Assembly (NCBI GenBank): GCA_051294375.1
Contig: CM119265.1
Coordinates: 4,935,951 to 4,999,950, forward strand
DNA length: 64,000 nucleotides
Source: Paraspadella gotoi
Lineage: Eukaryota > Chaetognatha
Direction of reading: 5' to 3'
Below, piece after piece: positions 39,401 to 53,924 of the stretch (position 1 is its first letter; each line of letters opens with the position of its first letter). The notes under the pieces were generated by a model. It was not told the DNA's origin and ran no database searches. It saw only the letters and a program-made list of their open reading frames with translations. Both the position numbers and the translations under genes were made by a program.

Positions 39401-39600
39401 TCGATGGGAAACGAAAAAAAAAAACTAAGAACGAAGGAGCGCGAATGAGACTGTACGAATCGTCGAGCGGGTCACTGACCGATCTCCGTAACGCGATCAC
39501 CATAAAACACACTAAAACGAATATGAAAAGAAAAAAATTGTGGGCATTTTTTAAAGGAGTTTTTTTCGTTGGAAAGAAAGAGTACACTCTGGTTTCGCAC
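36440..39600. repeat. Block E, copy 1 (cleaner copy)
   Basis: CpG-rich DNA with two N gaps (37002-37265, 37353-37564). Landmarks: GAATTTATATGAAATTTCGG (36687), AAAATGGCGAGAAATGGACG (37719), GACTGAAGAAAAAAATAGGG (38084), GTGAGCGTTGGCAATCCCGA (38375), GAATATGGAGTAAACAGTTA (38985). They recur in the same order at 40.7-46.2 kb. Alanine-rich frames near 36.1 kb come from a GCC/GCT run. A 336-residue minus-strand frame (38577-39587) is Ser/Phe-rich low complexity and is broken in the other copy, so I do not call it a gene. Confidence 0.75.
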
Positions 39601-42600
39601 TAAGCGAAAAAGTCGAACGAATGACCTGTTGTAATGGACAAGATCCTGTAAGGGATAATCAGCATAGAGAGAGGTCGCATGAGTACGAAAAAATTGAGAG
39701 TTAGTAATGACACGAAGAGAGAGGAGGGAGAGAGAAGACGCGAGGGAAAGAGGACGAGAGAAGAGAGGACCTAGTAGTGAGCGAGAAGGCCTGATCTAGA
39801 GAAAGAGGCGACTTTGAAGTACGTAGAGAGAAGAGTATTAGGAGGACTGGGAAGTATCGTTATGAGTATGAGAATAATTGGCGTATCGCCTATTTTTTAG
39901 ATATTCTGCAGGTTCTATAAACCTGAGGTATGAACATATTTGACTACTGTCTTTAATAAATGTTAATAATTTTGATCTGATTTATGATTACGCAAGAATA
40001 AAATGATCAACATATGAGACAACTAATGTTGAAACCTTGAACGAGAAGTCTTTAGAAGCACACACTTGTGTTAATTGATCGAAGTGGAATGAGAGCACCG
40101 AGATAGATTCCGCGATGATGGAGTCGGATGATTTTACATCGATGGAGGACGGCATATAATCTCGAATAATATTTAGGAGATTCAGATTTACGACGCAGCT
40201 CTGATCGACGAAACAACGCAACCGTGCCGCCTGTCGTAGAGATTAATCGGAGCCGCGCATTGACAAGTAAAGACAGACGACACCAGGAAGAAAATACGCG
40301 ACTGTCTATCGAGGCAGCGGAGTAAATATTCGGAGGATAAATTAAACCGAAATCGTACGTGAATCTCCAAGTTAACCCGGTTTACCTGTATCGGGCCGTC
40401 GGTTCGTCGTCTGAGTCGAGTGCTCGTATCCGCGCGGGGTCTTGACGTCAATATTCGTTCAGTAGCTATAATCGCGTCACGCGTTATTGTGACGCGACAT
40501 CCGTTCGGGTCGTAATCAAATCATGTAATTGTGTCAATGGTGGTCGTTACGCGTATTTCGTGGCGCATTCAGCCAGCTAATCAATCGAGCGTCAGTGGCG
40601 CCGTCGTTGTCAGACGTAACCATGGCGCCTGGAGCATCGTCATCAAGGAAGGTCGCGATTTTCCCCGCACTTGCGCCCGGGCGAATTTATATGAGATAGT
40701 GAATTTCGGTTATTGGGTCGAACGGACGCGGAGTTGGAAAGCCCGTCCCGCGGTCGATCGTCAAAAACGAACCCTTCTCAAAATAAAAAGGAAGAGGAAG
40801 AAGAAGAAGAATTGCAAAATACTGGATTTGACGGGGTCGTCGAACAGAAGAGTTATTACGGACGACGACCTCCGTAAGCGCACCATCTGTATTCGTCATT
40901 GTGCTTTTTTTAGTATTTTTTTGTCGATCATGGTGTTTAATAAGCAATGACAATCGGTGTACACAGACGTGTTCTGAGTAATTCGTCATGCGATCATGTC
41001 CGTAACCTGTTTACGTTCGGTAGAATACTACTTAGGCCTATGGCACAGTTATGTTGCATTGTCGTAAATGGTCGTGCGCCATCCAGTCGCCATTGTCGGT
41101 TATATCGGAAAGTTTATAGTGGGTGAAAAACCATTGTAGTTATCGAGTGGGCTCCACATTTTTGATGGCAAGTCCCATCGTAATTCGGTGTAATCGGATC
41201 GTCATCTGTTATCCCATCGTCAATATTGTCATCAACTCGTGTCGTCGTGTTGTATCCGTCGCTCGATTCATTACTATGTTCATTCAGTTGAGGTAAGCCG
41301 TATCCTTACGTCGGTCGGTCGGTCCCGTCGTTTACGATATCCGCGTCTGTTATCTCGTCGCGTCGCTAAGTCACCGTCCAACGTCAGGAGTTAGAAGAAC
41401 GGCGAGGCGCCGCGGACGTGAAATAGAAATAAGAATGAAACCCGCGCGGTGGATGTATTAAAACTTGGATGATCGTAGGAAAAAAAGCGGCGATGGAATC
41501 GAAAAGTAGAGACGGATGAATAGCGACCTGGAGGTATCGTATTAAGAGTCAATGATCGCTGTAGAATATCACACGCGCGGCGATATGAGTTGTAGATATA
41601 CGTCTTCGGTGGTAGGTTGTGTGAGTTCTGGAGATTAAAAAGCAGGATGAGGTAGTAACAAAATACAAAGGGCGCGATGGATGTAGCGAGAACGTGGGTG
41701 AGACGGTCATCGGTAGGAGAGAAGCAACGAGAAGATGAAGAGAGGAGAGAGAGACGGAGGTATGAGAAAGTGATAGATTGAGAGAAGAAGGAGCGAGATG
41801 AAGTGATGAAGAGAGAAGAGGAGGCGAGGAGAAGAGTAAGGATAAGAAAGATAAAGTAAGTGAGTTATACTTGCGATTCAACGTGCTACGTCTCGGAAAG
41901 TATCACGATAAAGGACTGCCGAGGGATACACGACCGCTTAATAAAGGAGTAAAATGAAAGCGTTGTTCGTGTGGCGTACGGTATCTGTCAAATCTGCGAG
42001 AGTTCTCATTTGGCTCAGAAGAAATAGATCGAGTCTCGATGATGTACAGAGGATGGATGAAAAAAAGTTATGCGATGATGGTAGAAAGGCGGTCGTGAGC
42101 TACCATGTCAACATAGTCTCTCTCGCGGATCATGAATGTACTAGAAACACAAGGGGCAAGATCCAGACACACAGCGTCTAGATCTCATCTATAAGGATAT
42201 CATGTCAAGGTACAAATGTCACTCGCGCGATTCTCTCGACATCTCAAGTCGTCATCCAAACAATATGTCTATGCGGTCGACTGACGACCGCAGGGGACAA
42301 CGATGACGTAAAGGAACGTGCACGAGCCGACGCAACAGAAAGGAATGACGGAAATTAAAGATGTGTAATGACAAAGGAAGGGCGTCGAATAAACCGCACC
42401 TGAACGGACAAGGATAACAAGGAGATGTGACAAAGGGATGGACGAGAGACGGTCCGGTTGACGAGAGCAGAAGTTGACGTCAAGGCTGACATGAAAAGAA
42501 AAAATGAAAAGTGGGGAAAAAAGTTTTAGCGTGCAAGAATGTTCAAAAAATAAAAATTAGAATCACAGTCAATTTGCGATCATATTAGATAGATTGGGGA

Positions 42601-45600
42601 TCACAAACAAAAGCTTTTGGAAATATTTAATTATCGTAGAAATAATATACTATATAAAGTACAGAAGTAGTATTCCAATTATTGTTATTACTTGGTAGTA
42701 AATATTTCTCAAATAAATTCCCTCTACGGTGAAGTAAAACCATGAAATGATCAATAAAGAAAAGAAGAATGAATGAAAGAGAATGAATGACCTGAAATGA
42801 ATGAATGAGAAGATGATCGAAAAAATGAATTCAATGAATGAATGAAGTGAATGAATGAAATGGAAATGAATGAATGAATGAAGTGAATGAATGAAGTTGC
42901 AAGACTGTATAGAATCGATGCCAACATTCGTGTTGGACACGAACAACAAATTTAGAGGCCCGACGACGACGGACCTGACACGACGGACGCAAGTTAGGGT
43001 TGTTCCTCAATCCCGCCAGTCTAAATCAAAAAAACAAAGTAAACCACAGACAGCAGAACAATACAACTCAAGCAACACGACATACAGACGACAACACATA
43101 ACCGAACAACTCTTCAAAAACCGCCGTCGGTTTTTAAAATATTCCAGATTTCAGAGTCCTTCCATCTTCTCTCTCGCCGTCCTAAATCATCACTACAAGG
43201 ATCCCCTACTCTCGATGGAAGACGAACTGACGGTCACGAACTCGACGAGCACGAACCGAGCTCGTCGTCCGTATGAGCTCAACAATGGGCGTACAGTAAT
43301 ATCGAATTGATGCCAAAAGGGGGATGCCGTGGGAATACGTTTGTCTATGAGTCGTTGCATATCGATGTCGTGATGCGGCCATGCATGTACGCCCACCAGA
43401 GGAATAGTCTGACGAAAGTCTCCGCTCTCATTGAGACTCCCACGAACCTCCGAAGAAGAGACACGATGATCTCACAAGGTGACATCACGCGGATCCGCAG
43501 GGAAGCGAGAGGCATCCTCAGTCATAATTTGGTATCTGACAGTATTAGCATGGAACAAGTGCACCAAACTGTTTGAACGAGCGAGAAGCGAGAGAGTTGC
43601 ATGGAAGGGGGACGATGAACGGGGATGAGAAAGTGGCAACGTAAGCGAACATCGAGACGACGAAGAACGCGACGACCAACCGATTGGATGATCTGTACGA
43701 CAAGTCGTAATCTCGACGTGAAGACCAGGGCAGAGCGCACTCGAGGAACGGAAGCCCACGACGCAAAACGAAACTGGAGAATGCACATCCCCGCCAAACG
43801 AACCCCGCGTCATCAAAATCCCTTTTCGGGAGCGAAAAACATTAAAAAAAGAAGAGGGGAAAAAGATGGCGGGAGAAAAATGGCGAGAAATGGACGAAAC
43901 GAACGCTGCTTAAGAAAGGCCAATTCAGGAGACGGCTGCTCGCACAAGACGCACTGGCCGAGCTGCCGCCGCCGCCTCGCGATGGACTGAAAAGTCCACG
44001 GCTCACTACCAACGATTGATTATGTATCCGACGGTTCGTGTTTCTACTTTATTGTATGCGCGTAAGGCATAAATATATAGATCACTGATGATTTTCAGCC
44101 TTGACTTGTAAATGTAAATCTGCATCTGTAGTGAGATCACGCATTGTTGGCGCGAAGATACAAGAACAACGAGAGACGGTTAGTGCGAGAGTTCTATATC
44201 GAATTTTGTATAGTCAGCACATGTATCGTGCGACTCTAATCTTCGTCGCTTAGCGTCTCTCATCGGATTGCAAGCTTACATCGTGCCAGAACCATGTATT
44301 GCATTACGAAATATATAAACATGGGAGAGATCTTTAGGTAGAGAATGTGGAAAATTAATAAAAAAAGAGAGAAATGGAGGAATAGACAGGAAGAAACCGA
44401 CTGAAGAAAAAAATAGAGCTGAAAGAATAGAAAAAGACAGAAGAAGAAGGCTGAATGAGCGAGGAAATACGTATATTGCTGACGAGTAAGACGACTGATG
44501 ACGCTCGACTTATCCATACCGTCTTTCCGGACTATTGTTACACGATCCAGAGCGCGAGCGATGTGAATTAGAGAGACGTTAACGGCAAAGATGGGCAGGT
44601 ATCGTCAATACGGACGACACAACACGCAAATCATCGAACACAGAGACGAAGATAGAACAAGAATACATATCATGACGAAAGCGAACCGAGCTTAGTAGCG
44701 AGAGGAGAGAGCGAGGCCGAAAAAAAAGACGAAGAGAATCTTGAACAGTAACTGACTATCGTCCGTATTCACTATTTTTATATGTTTGCCACATTTCGCT
44801 TCGGGCCGTGAGCGTTGGTCAATCCCGAGATGTCGTAATGCCGATGCCATTTCGCACATCAGACAATCGATTCGCCAATTAGAGTCTGGTTACCTTTGCG
44901 TATGTTCAAAGCTCGAATCAGCTCTTGGTCATTATCGTATGGAAATCGTATCTCCATTGTGAAATGACAATGATCGTGCCAATCGATTAAGATCGTTAGC
45001 GTGATCGTACATTGACGAAGATGAAGACGAACGAAGAGGAGATTAGGCACCCATCGATAGACACTGATGAACGCACGAGCACCGCATAACGTAGTATTAG
45101 ATTTACGACACGACGACGACAAATGAAGCGATGATGTAAGAGCGCACAGGCGAGGAATGACGACGACGACTGATCGCACCGCGATTGCTCCAACGGCGCA
45201 AGGCACCGAAGATCGATTAACCGCAGCGCGAACACGAAAGACTGTGATTTCACCCGGCACCCGCATGCAACCGAACGACGACTGTTGCGTCGCCACCACC
45301 TAATGCTCATACCGAAGGGGGCGTGACCGGACGGACAGGGCGAGTCGGAGTATAGGATGACAGGCGATATGAAGTGCAATGAGCGTCAAGCACAATCTAA
45401 CCGATTATGCGTGATTTCTACATAGACAGGAACGGGAAGAGAGAAGCCGGAGTGCGAAGAAGGGTGGATCAGGTGAAATGGGAAAGGGACGAAAAAATGA
45501 CAAAATCTCAGAGGGTGGATGCTAACGGAGGCAAACACCTAGTGAAAGGACGATAGAAAGTGGAGTGACAATATGACGGAAAAGACACCGAATCCGTGCG

Positions 45601-46560
45601 CGGAGAATGACAGCGATAGCGAGTACGCGAGTTGTATCTAAAGCACGCTATACGGCCTCTGGGTCTACACGTTGATGAAAGAAGGCGACAGTGGGGACAA
45701 TGGAAGCGTATAGAAGTCGCCAATGTAGGAGAGAGATAAGAGATTAGAAGGAAAGAGAGTGAGAATCGAGATGGTCGACAGTATGAGAGAGGGAGAGAGG
45801 AGACTGAGAGACTAGAATATGGAGTAACAGTTAGAGAGAAGATGGGAGGAAGAGGTCCGAGTTCCTTTCTTTTTGTGGTTCGCAAGGTGATGTCCGAGTG
45901 AGCAAGAGCAAAAATATTGATGGTGCGTGACATGTAATCGGTGCGTGAGATTATAATCGACGACCGAGGCATTGACAAAAAAACATGAGCACTTGAAACT
46001 ATATTTTTATTACATGGCGAGCCCATATCGTGAGATTGATTATGTACCGTGAGGAAAGGAGATAGACTTGAGGAGAGCAGAAGAGGGGATATACCCCAGA
46101 TGTTAGAAGAAAACGAGATAAATATAGAGGCATATAAGTCAGAGACGGACTACATAAATTGAGAAAAGGAGAAGGTACACACCAAAGTACAAAAACGAAG
46201 AGAGCGAAAAACACATAAAAACAAGAAAAGAAAGTCCGTAGGACATGACGAACAACGAACAACAACAAGAGAACAAAGAAACAGTTAGAACAACAACAGA
46301 GCGAGACAATCCCGATATTCGCGAACGCACTTGGAGAAACACGAGAAGTTCTGTTTTTCGCGATAAGAATTGGAGCACACACACGAGAGAGAAAAAAAAG
46401 AGGAGAAAAAGAGATGTCAAGATTGCAGTACTCTCTTCTGCTCATTGTCTCTCGAGTCTCACGAATCTCTCGTCAGCTGCTCAATTTTGGTTCTCTCCCA
46501 TACACTGAGAACTGATTATGTCGTGCATGGGAAGAACGAATGACAAGATCCAAAAAACTC
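39601..46560. repeat. Block E, copy 2, indel-rich (probably uncorrected read sequence)
   Basis: Landmarks of block E reappear with extra bases: GAATTTATATGAG (40683), GATGGCGGGAG (43865), GGATTGCAAGC (44264), GACTGAAGAAAAAAATAG (44399), CGTGAGCGTTGG (44807), GAATATGGAGTAACAGTTAG (45814). Insertions outnumber substitutions and microsatellites are broken up. Also present are an interrupted (GAAT)n run at 42768-42897 and a perfect 8-bp stem hairpin, CGCGTCAC/GTGACGCG, at 40473-40496. No gene can be read from such sequence. Confidence 0.7.
42768..42897. repeat. Interrupted (GAAT)n microsatellite
   Basis: Runs of GAATGAATGAA separated by short breaks over about 130 bp. The breaks fit the indel-rich character of the surrounding sequence. 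Confidence 0.8.
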
Positions 46561-46847
46561 TAAGATACGCGAAAGACAGTCAAGTTGAGAAATCTCGAAT
46601 TAACGTCACTCGATTGAGCGAGGGGACAACCTCGACCGACCCGCGAAAAACCCCCGCGAATTAGAAGAAAAATCATCAATATCATCACTCTCTCTCACCA
46701 TCGCTCATCTCGTCTCCTTGACTATCCCAACCACGAACAGACGACAACGACAACGGACTCAGTACGATGGCGAGAACTTCGCGCTTTCTTCTGCTGCGTC
46801 AACCGAGAATGACAAAGTAGTTGTGGGTGCAAAGTTGGCGTCTCGAA

Positions 46848-46850
<3 letters not shown>

Positions 46851-46900
<50 letters not shown>

Positions 46901-46977
46901 AAGAGAGAGAGAGCTTCGTCTTTATTAGCCGAGTTATGCTAAAATTCAGCACTCTGTATAAAAATTAATGCTCTCGG

Positions 46978-47056
<79 letters not shown>

Positions 47057-47073
47057 AGAGGAGAGAAGAGAGA
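46851..47073. repeat. Two (GA)n microsatellites separated by about 70 bp
   Basis: GA repeats at 46851-46912 and 46981-47073, each with one-base breaks. Confidence 0.94.
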
Positions 47074-47283
47074 CTATTTTTTTTTGCATAATTTAGAGAA
47101 ATGAATCGGAATTTTCGTTCGGAATTTCAATGACGCAGACCCTTCGAAAGAAACAACACAAAAAATTGGTTCCAAAAGTATAACAAAAGAAAAAGTATAT
47201 ATATATATAAAAAAAAGAAAGAATCGGCGCAACAAGGCATTCTTTTCCCCCTTTATCTTCGAAACAAAGAAAAAGCGAAAACA

Positions 47284-47317
<34 letters not shown>

Positions 47318-47880
47318 TAAACCAACCGATAAGGGGGGGAGGCGCCAATTCTTTTTGTCTCCTCTTCCTTCGTTCTCCCAACGCCGCGCCCAGTAATCAT
47401 CATCATTAACTCCGACTTCATTCAAAAAAACCACAGATCACCATCGAAACCCCCCCCACTCCACCCACCCTTCCAACGGGCGGCCTTGATTTCGCGTTCA
47501 TTTTGCTTTTTTCAATCTGTGCTGCGCGAGGTTTTTCTTGTTCTTTTGCTATTCCTTTTTTTTTAACCTTATTATCCACATATGGGTTGTTTTTCCTTTG
47601 TTTTTTTTTTAGATTGAAATCTGGTAGTGTCCATTAATAACTTTTTTCATATTTGTATTCTTTTACTTCATGCCATTCTTACTGTCTTTCCTCTCTTCTT
47701 CCTCCCCTTTCCTCCCTTTTCCTTATCAATCTCCTCCNNNNNNNNNNNNNNNNNNNNNNNNNCCCCCCCCAAACACCCGATCCCGATAAACGTGCTTCTT
47801 TTTCTCGATGAAGCCCTTTACTGAACTGAAGGCTTCCCCGACGGAATGACTCGCGTTACTTAATTAGATTTCTGATGACA

Positions 47881-47940
<60 letters not shown>
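47881..47940. repeat. (TCG)20 trinucleotide microsatellite
   Basis: A pure 60-bp run. The complementary-sense run (GAC)10 lies 0.57 kb upstream at 47286-47315. Confidence 0.95.
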
Positions 47941-47942
<2 letters not shown>

Positions 47943-48929
47943 CTTCGTTTCACCTTCTGACGACGATTCTCGAAGCAATCAAATCGCCGAGGCGAATCGA
48001 CCCGCCCGCTTCCCCGCGCACCTCTGCGAGATATGGAGCGAGTGAGAGGTGATTGAAGGATCTCACAGGTTAATTATCAATCTCTGTATCGATATTGGTC
48101 GAATCTGCAGTCGGATCTATATTAGTCTTTTTTATTTCGAGAATATTCTCCTTTTGTTTTATTAAAGATAGTAAAATGCACGTTGGTATGTATCTGAGCA
48201 ACTTCTTCTACCCCCGCTACTTTTTATATATCAAGAGCTATAAGCTTGTCACTCGCGAAATTGAATTTCCCCCCCCCTCCTTCGAGTTTAAATTTCGCGC
48301 GTCGTTTGGTTCTCAATTTCGTGAGAAAAGTGAGAAAGATCACGCTTGTCATTCTCCTCGGTTCAACATCTTCCCTCCTAAACTCGTGGCCAAAAATCTT
48401 CTCCTTACATTGTCCCGGCTTTTTCGAAACGAGGCTTCTCTTTACCGAAGGCCATCAGCCTTCTCTCTTCTTTCTCCACTCTCTCTTCCCTATCTTCTCT
48501 TCCTTTTCTCCTCTACGTAACTCTTTCCCCCCCCCTCTACTCTTAATCCCCGTCGACTCACTTTAGTCTCCATTTTTCACCCGATTCTTTTTTCCATTTC
48601 CTCTCACTAGGCGTCGCTTTCCTTCTCACCCTCTTTCTGAAATCTCCTCTTATCCGAATCAGACGCCGCTCTAGACTTGACCTTACCTGTGGCGCCACTT
48701 TTAGCAACCTTACCCTCGTTCATTCCCCTAACAACCCCCTACTTCCTCTATCTCACACCAACCCCCTTTCCATCCGGGAGTTAAACAGTCCGAGTATTTG
48801 GCCGCACTTTTTTTTCTCTTGGGCGTCAGGTTAACCGGTCACAATCCGCGCGCTATTTTGGTTCCACGCTACGCCCGTCTAATCGACCAAAGAAAGATCG
48901 CGGCATTCGACCTCTCTCGCTCTCTCTTC

Positions 48930-48964
<35 letters not shown>

Positions 48965-49480
48965 TCTCTCTCTCGTTCGTCTCTCTCTCTCTCTCGGTCT
49001 CTCTCTCTCTCTCGTCTCGGTCAGTCTCGTCTCTAGCGCAGCTCACTTCTCGGGTCCGACACAATCGTCGCTCAGCGCTTCGCCTTCAAATGTCGCGACG
49101 CGCCACCCAAAAGCTTAGTGACGCCGCCGAAAACCGAGGGCGTCGGACCTTTGACGCCGTAACTCAGTCGGCGCGCGTGGAAATCGGACCCGGCGACGAA
49201 TCGACGGAGCGGAAAAGGTTGGAACTGGAACCGAACGGCGGACGTTGACCGCCGGGACGACGCTGGCCGACAGGAAACCGTCTCCCGACGCCGAAGCGGG
49301 TGACCTTCGTTTTATTGTCTCCGGATTCCGGAATCGAGAGAGAAAATGTCGCGTGAGTCTCGGAATCGCGTCGGACGTCGATCGTTCCTCGTAGCGACAC
49401 TGCCCGAGTGCCCGACGTCATTGCCCGCTGTCGCATTGCCCGTCCCGCCTCGTTTCAATTTTCCTTTGTCGTTGCATATT

Positions 49481-51421
<1,941 letters not shown>

Positions 51422-52176
51422 AGGAGAAAAATAAAACAGAAATTAACTTTGCAAAGGTAAATTAATTCGTTTTTGGTCTTCGGATATTTTTGACGCTTCT
51501 TTTCTTTCTTTTGGTTCTTAAATGTTCATGCAATCCAATCGTTTCGCGATCGAAAGATCATCTTAAGACATCTCTCCTCTCTCTCTCTAGTTGTCTCTGC
51601 TATCCGTCTCTCTCTCTCTCTCATCCGCACCATGATTGTCTCTCAATTACTTTAAATTTCTTTTTTTATTTTGCAATCCTCCGGTAAGCCGTTGCTCTTT
51701 TTTTTCTCTCCCGCCTTTTTTCCCATTCGTCTCCAGCGCGCCGGCCTGTCGTCCAGACCTGCGAAACACAATTTTCATTTGAGAGGTTTTTCCTCTCCCC
51801 AACGATCGCCGCCAGTCTCGCTGCCAAGAGAAAGGACGGATGAAAAATTTCTCAGCCTTCGCTTACGCATAAGAGAGAAAGCAATCGGTGGAGTAAAGAG
51901 AAATAAAGACTTTTTTTTTAAATCTGAAAAGGAGGAGGAAAAGAAAAAGGACTTTGTGATCGAGAATGTGAGTAACTTTATACGTAACGTTTCGTGAACA
52001 GATTTGATTTCCTACTTCTCAGACGTATATGAGAAGTATAATTAAATTGGCATAAATCCTAAGAAAGTAGATAATAAAAAAAAGGAAACCGGAAGAAATA
52101 CCAAAAAGAAAGAAAAAGAGAAAGGAAGGAATGGAAAGAAATTGAAAAGGCCGGTCTAGAAAGGAAATAAGAAAAG
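51422..52176. repeat. Block F, copy 1 of a tandem pair
   Basis: From AGGAGAAAAATAAAACAGAA through TGACGCTTCTTTTCTTTC, CATCCGCACCATGA, CAACGATCGCC, AGAGAAAGCAATCGGTGGAG to CCGGTCTAGAAAGG at a 25-N gap (52177-52201). Copy 2 begins with the same bases immediately after the gap. Confidence 0.9.
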
Positions 52177-52201
52177 NNNNNNNNNNNNNNNNNNNNNNNN
52201 N

Positions 52202-52898
52202 AGGAGAAAAATAAAACAGAAATTACTTTGCAAAGAAATTAATTCGTTTTTGTCTTCGGAATATTTGTTGACGCTTCTTTTCTTTCTTTTGGTCTTAATT
52301 TCATCATCATCTTCGCGACGAAAGAATCATCTTAGCATCTCTCTCTCTCTCTCTCTGTCTCTCTATCTCTCTCTCTCTCTCTCTCATCCGCACCATGAAT
52401 TGTCTTCATTACTTTAATTTCTTTTTTTATTTTCAATCCTCCCGCGTAGCCGTTGCTCTTTTTTTTCTCCCCGTCCTTTTTTCCATTCGTCTCCGCGCGC
52501 CGCCTGTCGTCCAAGACTCGAACCAATTTTTCATTGGAAGGTTTTTCTCTCCCCCCAACGATCGCCCCAGTCTCGCTGCCAGAGAAGACGGATGGAAAAT
52601 CTCTCGCCTTCCCTCGCATAAGAGAGAAAGCAATCGGTGGAGTAAAGAGAAATAAGACTTCATTTTTTTAAATCTGAGGAGGAGGAAGAAAAGACTTTGT
52701 GATCGAGAATGTGAGACTTATACGTAAGTTTCGTGACAGATTTGATTTCTACTTCTCGACGTATATGAGAATATAATTAAATGGCTAAATCTAAAAAGGT
52801 AATAATAAAAAAAAGGAAACCGGAGAAAAATACCAAAAAAGAAAAGGAAAAGAGAGGAAAGGAATGGAAAGAAATTGAAAAGCCGGTCTAGAAGAGAA
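52202..52898. repeat. Block F, copy 2 of a tandem pair
   Basis: Repeats 51422-52176 in order with scattered 1-3 base deletions; ends CCGGTCTAGAAGAG. Frames differ between the copies (for instance the 86-residue frame at 52395-52655), so it is not coding. Confidence 0.9.
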
Positions 52899-53012
52899 AT
52901 AAAAGAAAAGAAAAAAAGAAATGTAAAGAAAGTAAAGTACAATCGGAAATCTCTTCTCGAAAATAAGTACCTTTTCGCCGAGCGACGAGTCTCGCCTCTC
53001 CCTTTTCTTCTA

Positions 53013-53195
53013 ATCGCCCTCTGGCCGCCCTTCTCGTCAACAATGAATCCTGATGAGGGAGCGGAGGTCGTTTTAATGTTTCGTCGCCCCCTAATCCGAC
53101 CCGAGAGGTCCCCGCCCTCTTTCGACCCCAACCCATTTTCATTTCGTCGCCCCCTGGGGAGCAGCCGCCATTTTGTTTTCGCCGCTTCCTGCACG
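53013..53195. repeat. Block G, copy 1
   Basis: CCGCCCTTCTCGTCAACAAT, CCTGATGAGGGAGCGG, TTTAATGTTTCGTCGCCCC, CCCCGCCCTCTTTC, GCCCCCTGGGGAGCAG-type landmarks, ending in GCCGCCATTTTG. All recur at 54519-54690, about 1.5 kb away. The spacer is AT-rich. Confidence 0.85.
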
Positions 53196-53339
53196 ATAGC
53201 GTTGAAAAGTCCTTTCCGTGAAGCAAGGTTGGGTTCTTTCCTTTGAGGCCAGATTCAAACGGTATCGCGAAATGGCAATCCTTTCCCCCAATGTCTTGCA
53301 GTCTCCGCCTTTTCCGTAATCCGTTAGGCCTTCCTAGAA

Positions 53340-53924
53340 TGTGACAAGTCGGCATACGTGTGTTTTACTAATTACGTGCGAAATACATATGACGGGACCT
53401 ATGCTGCGTAAAAGTGAGGAGAAAATATGCACACAAAAGTATTAGGCGCCAAAAGTCATACATAAATATTTCAAAAAAAGGACATCAAAAGAGTCAGGGC
53501 GAAAGGTATATAAGGACTATCGCGATCAGAACTTAATTCAATCAACACCATTTTAAATTCAAAAGTTCCAAATTCATTGCATAAAAATAAACCAGTTTAA
53601 ATAGGGATAAAAAAGGCGTAACTCTTTTAATTTTAAACTTTCAAATAAATCAATTAGTATTTCATGAAATAATCATTCGTTATCGGTTTCTTTTAATCTG
53701 TTCCAAATTCTTAAAATTTAATTCTTAGATCTTCCGTAATTTTAGAGAGAATGTTTTCTTCTTGCAAAGAGTGAATCATTAGAAAAATCAATACAAATCC
53801 AAGAAACCAATCAAATGTTAAAAATTGAATTCAATTTCTAAATAAATTAAAATCAATCATTTAATCAGATGAATCAATCATTCAAATCAAAATAAATCAA
53901 TCAATTCTACTCAATTCGCGGACA
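53340..53924 (+). mobile_element. Possible solo LTR (TGT...ACA, internal TATA box)
   Basis: An AT-rich 585-bp stretch begins TGTGACAAG and ends GCGGACA. It has a TATATAAGG box at 53507 and short A/T-rich repeats in its second half. This layout resembles an arthropod Ty3/gypsy-type LTR. Against it: no target-site duplication is evident, no tRNA primer site was recognised downstream, and no gag or pol is nearby. Confidence 0.22.

Larger units (their letters stand above)
46561..49480. other. Non-coding with microsatellites; CpG-rich end
   Basis: GA microsatellites at 46851-46912 and 46981-47073, (GAC)10 at 47286-47315, a 25-N gap at 47738-47762, (TCG)20 at 47881-47940, a CT microsatellite at 48918-49014, then a CpG-rich stretch at 49.03-49.45 kb. 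This last stretch could be the promoter or an early exon of the DDR gene, but no DDR peptide can be read there. Confidence 0.55.

Noticed and set aside
38577-39587. 336-residue minus-strand open frame
   Set aside because: Mostly Ser/Phe/Leu low complexity from purine-rich + strand DNA. It is broken in the corresponding copy at 45-46 kb and has no recognisable domain.
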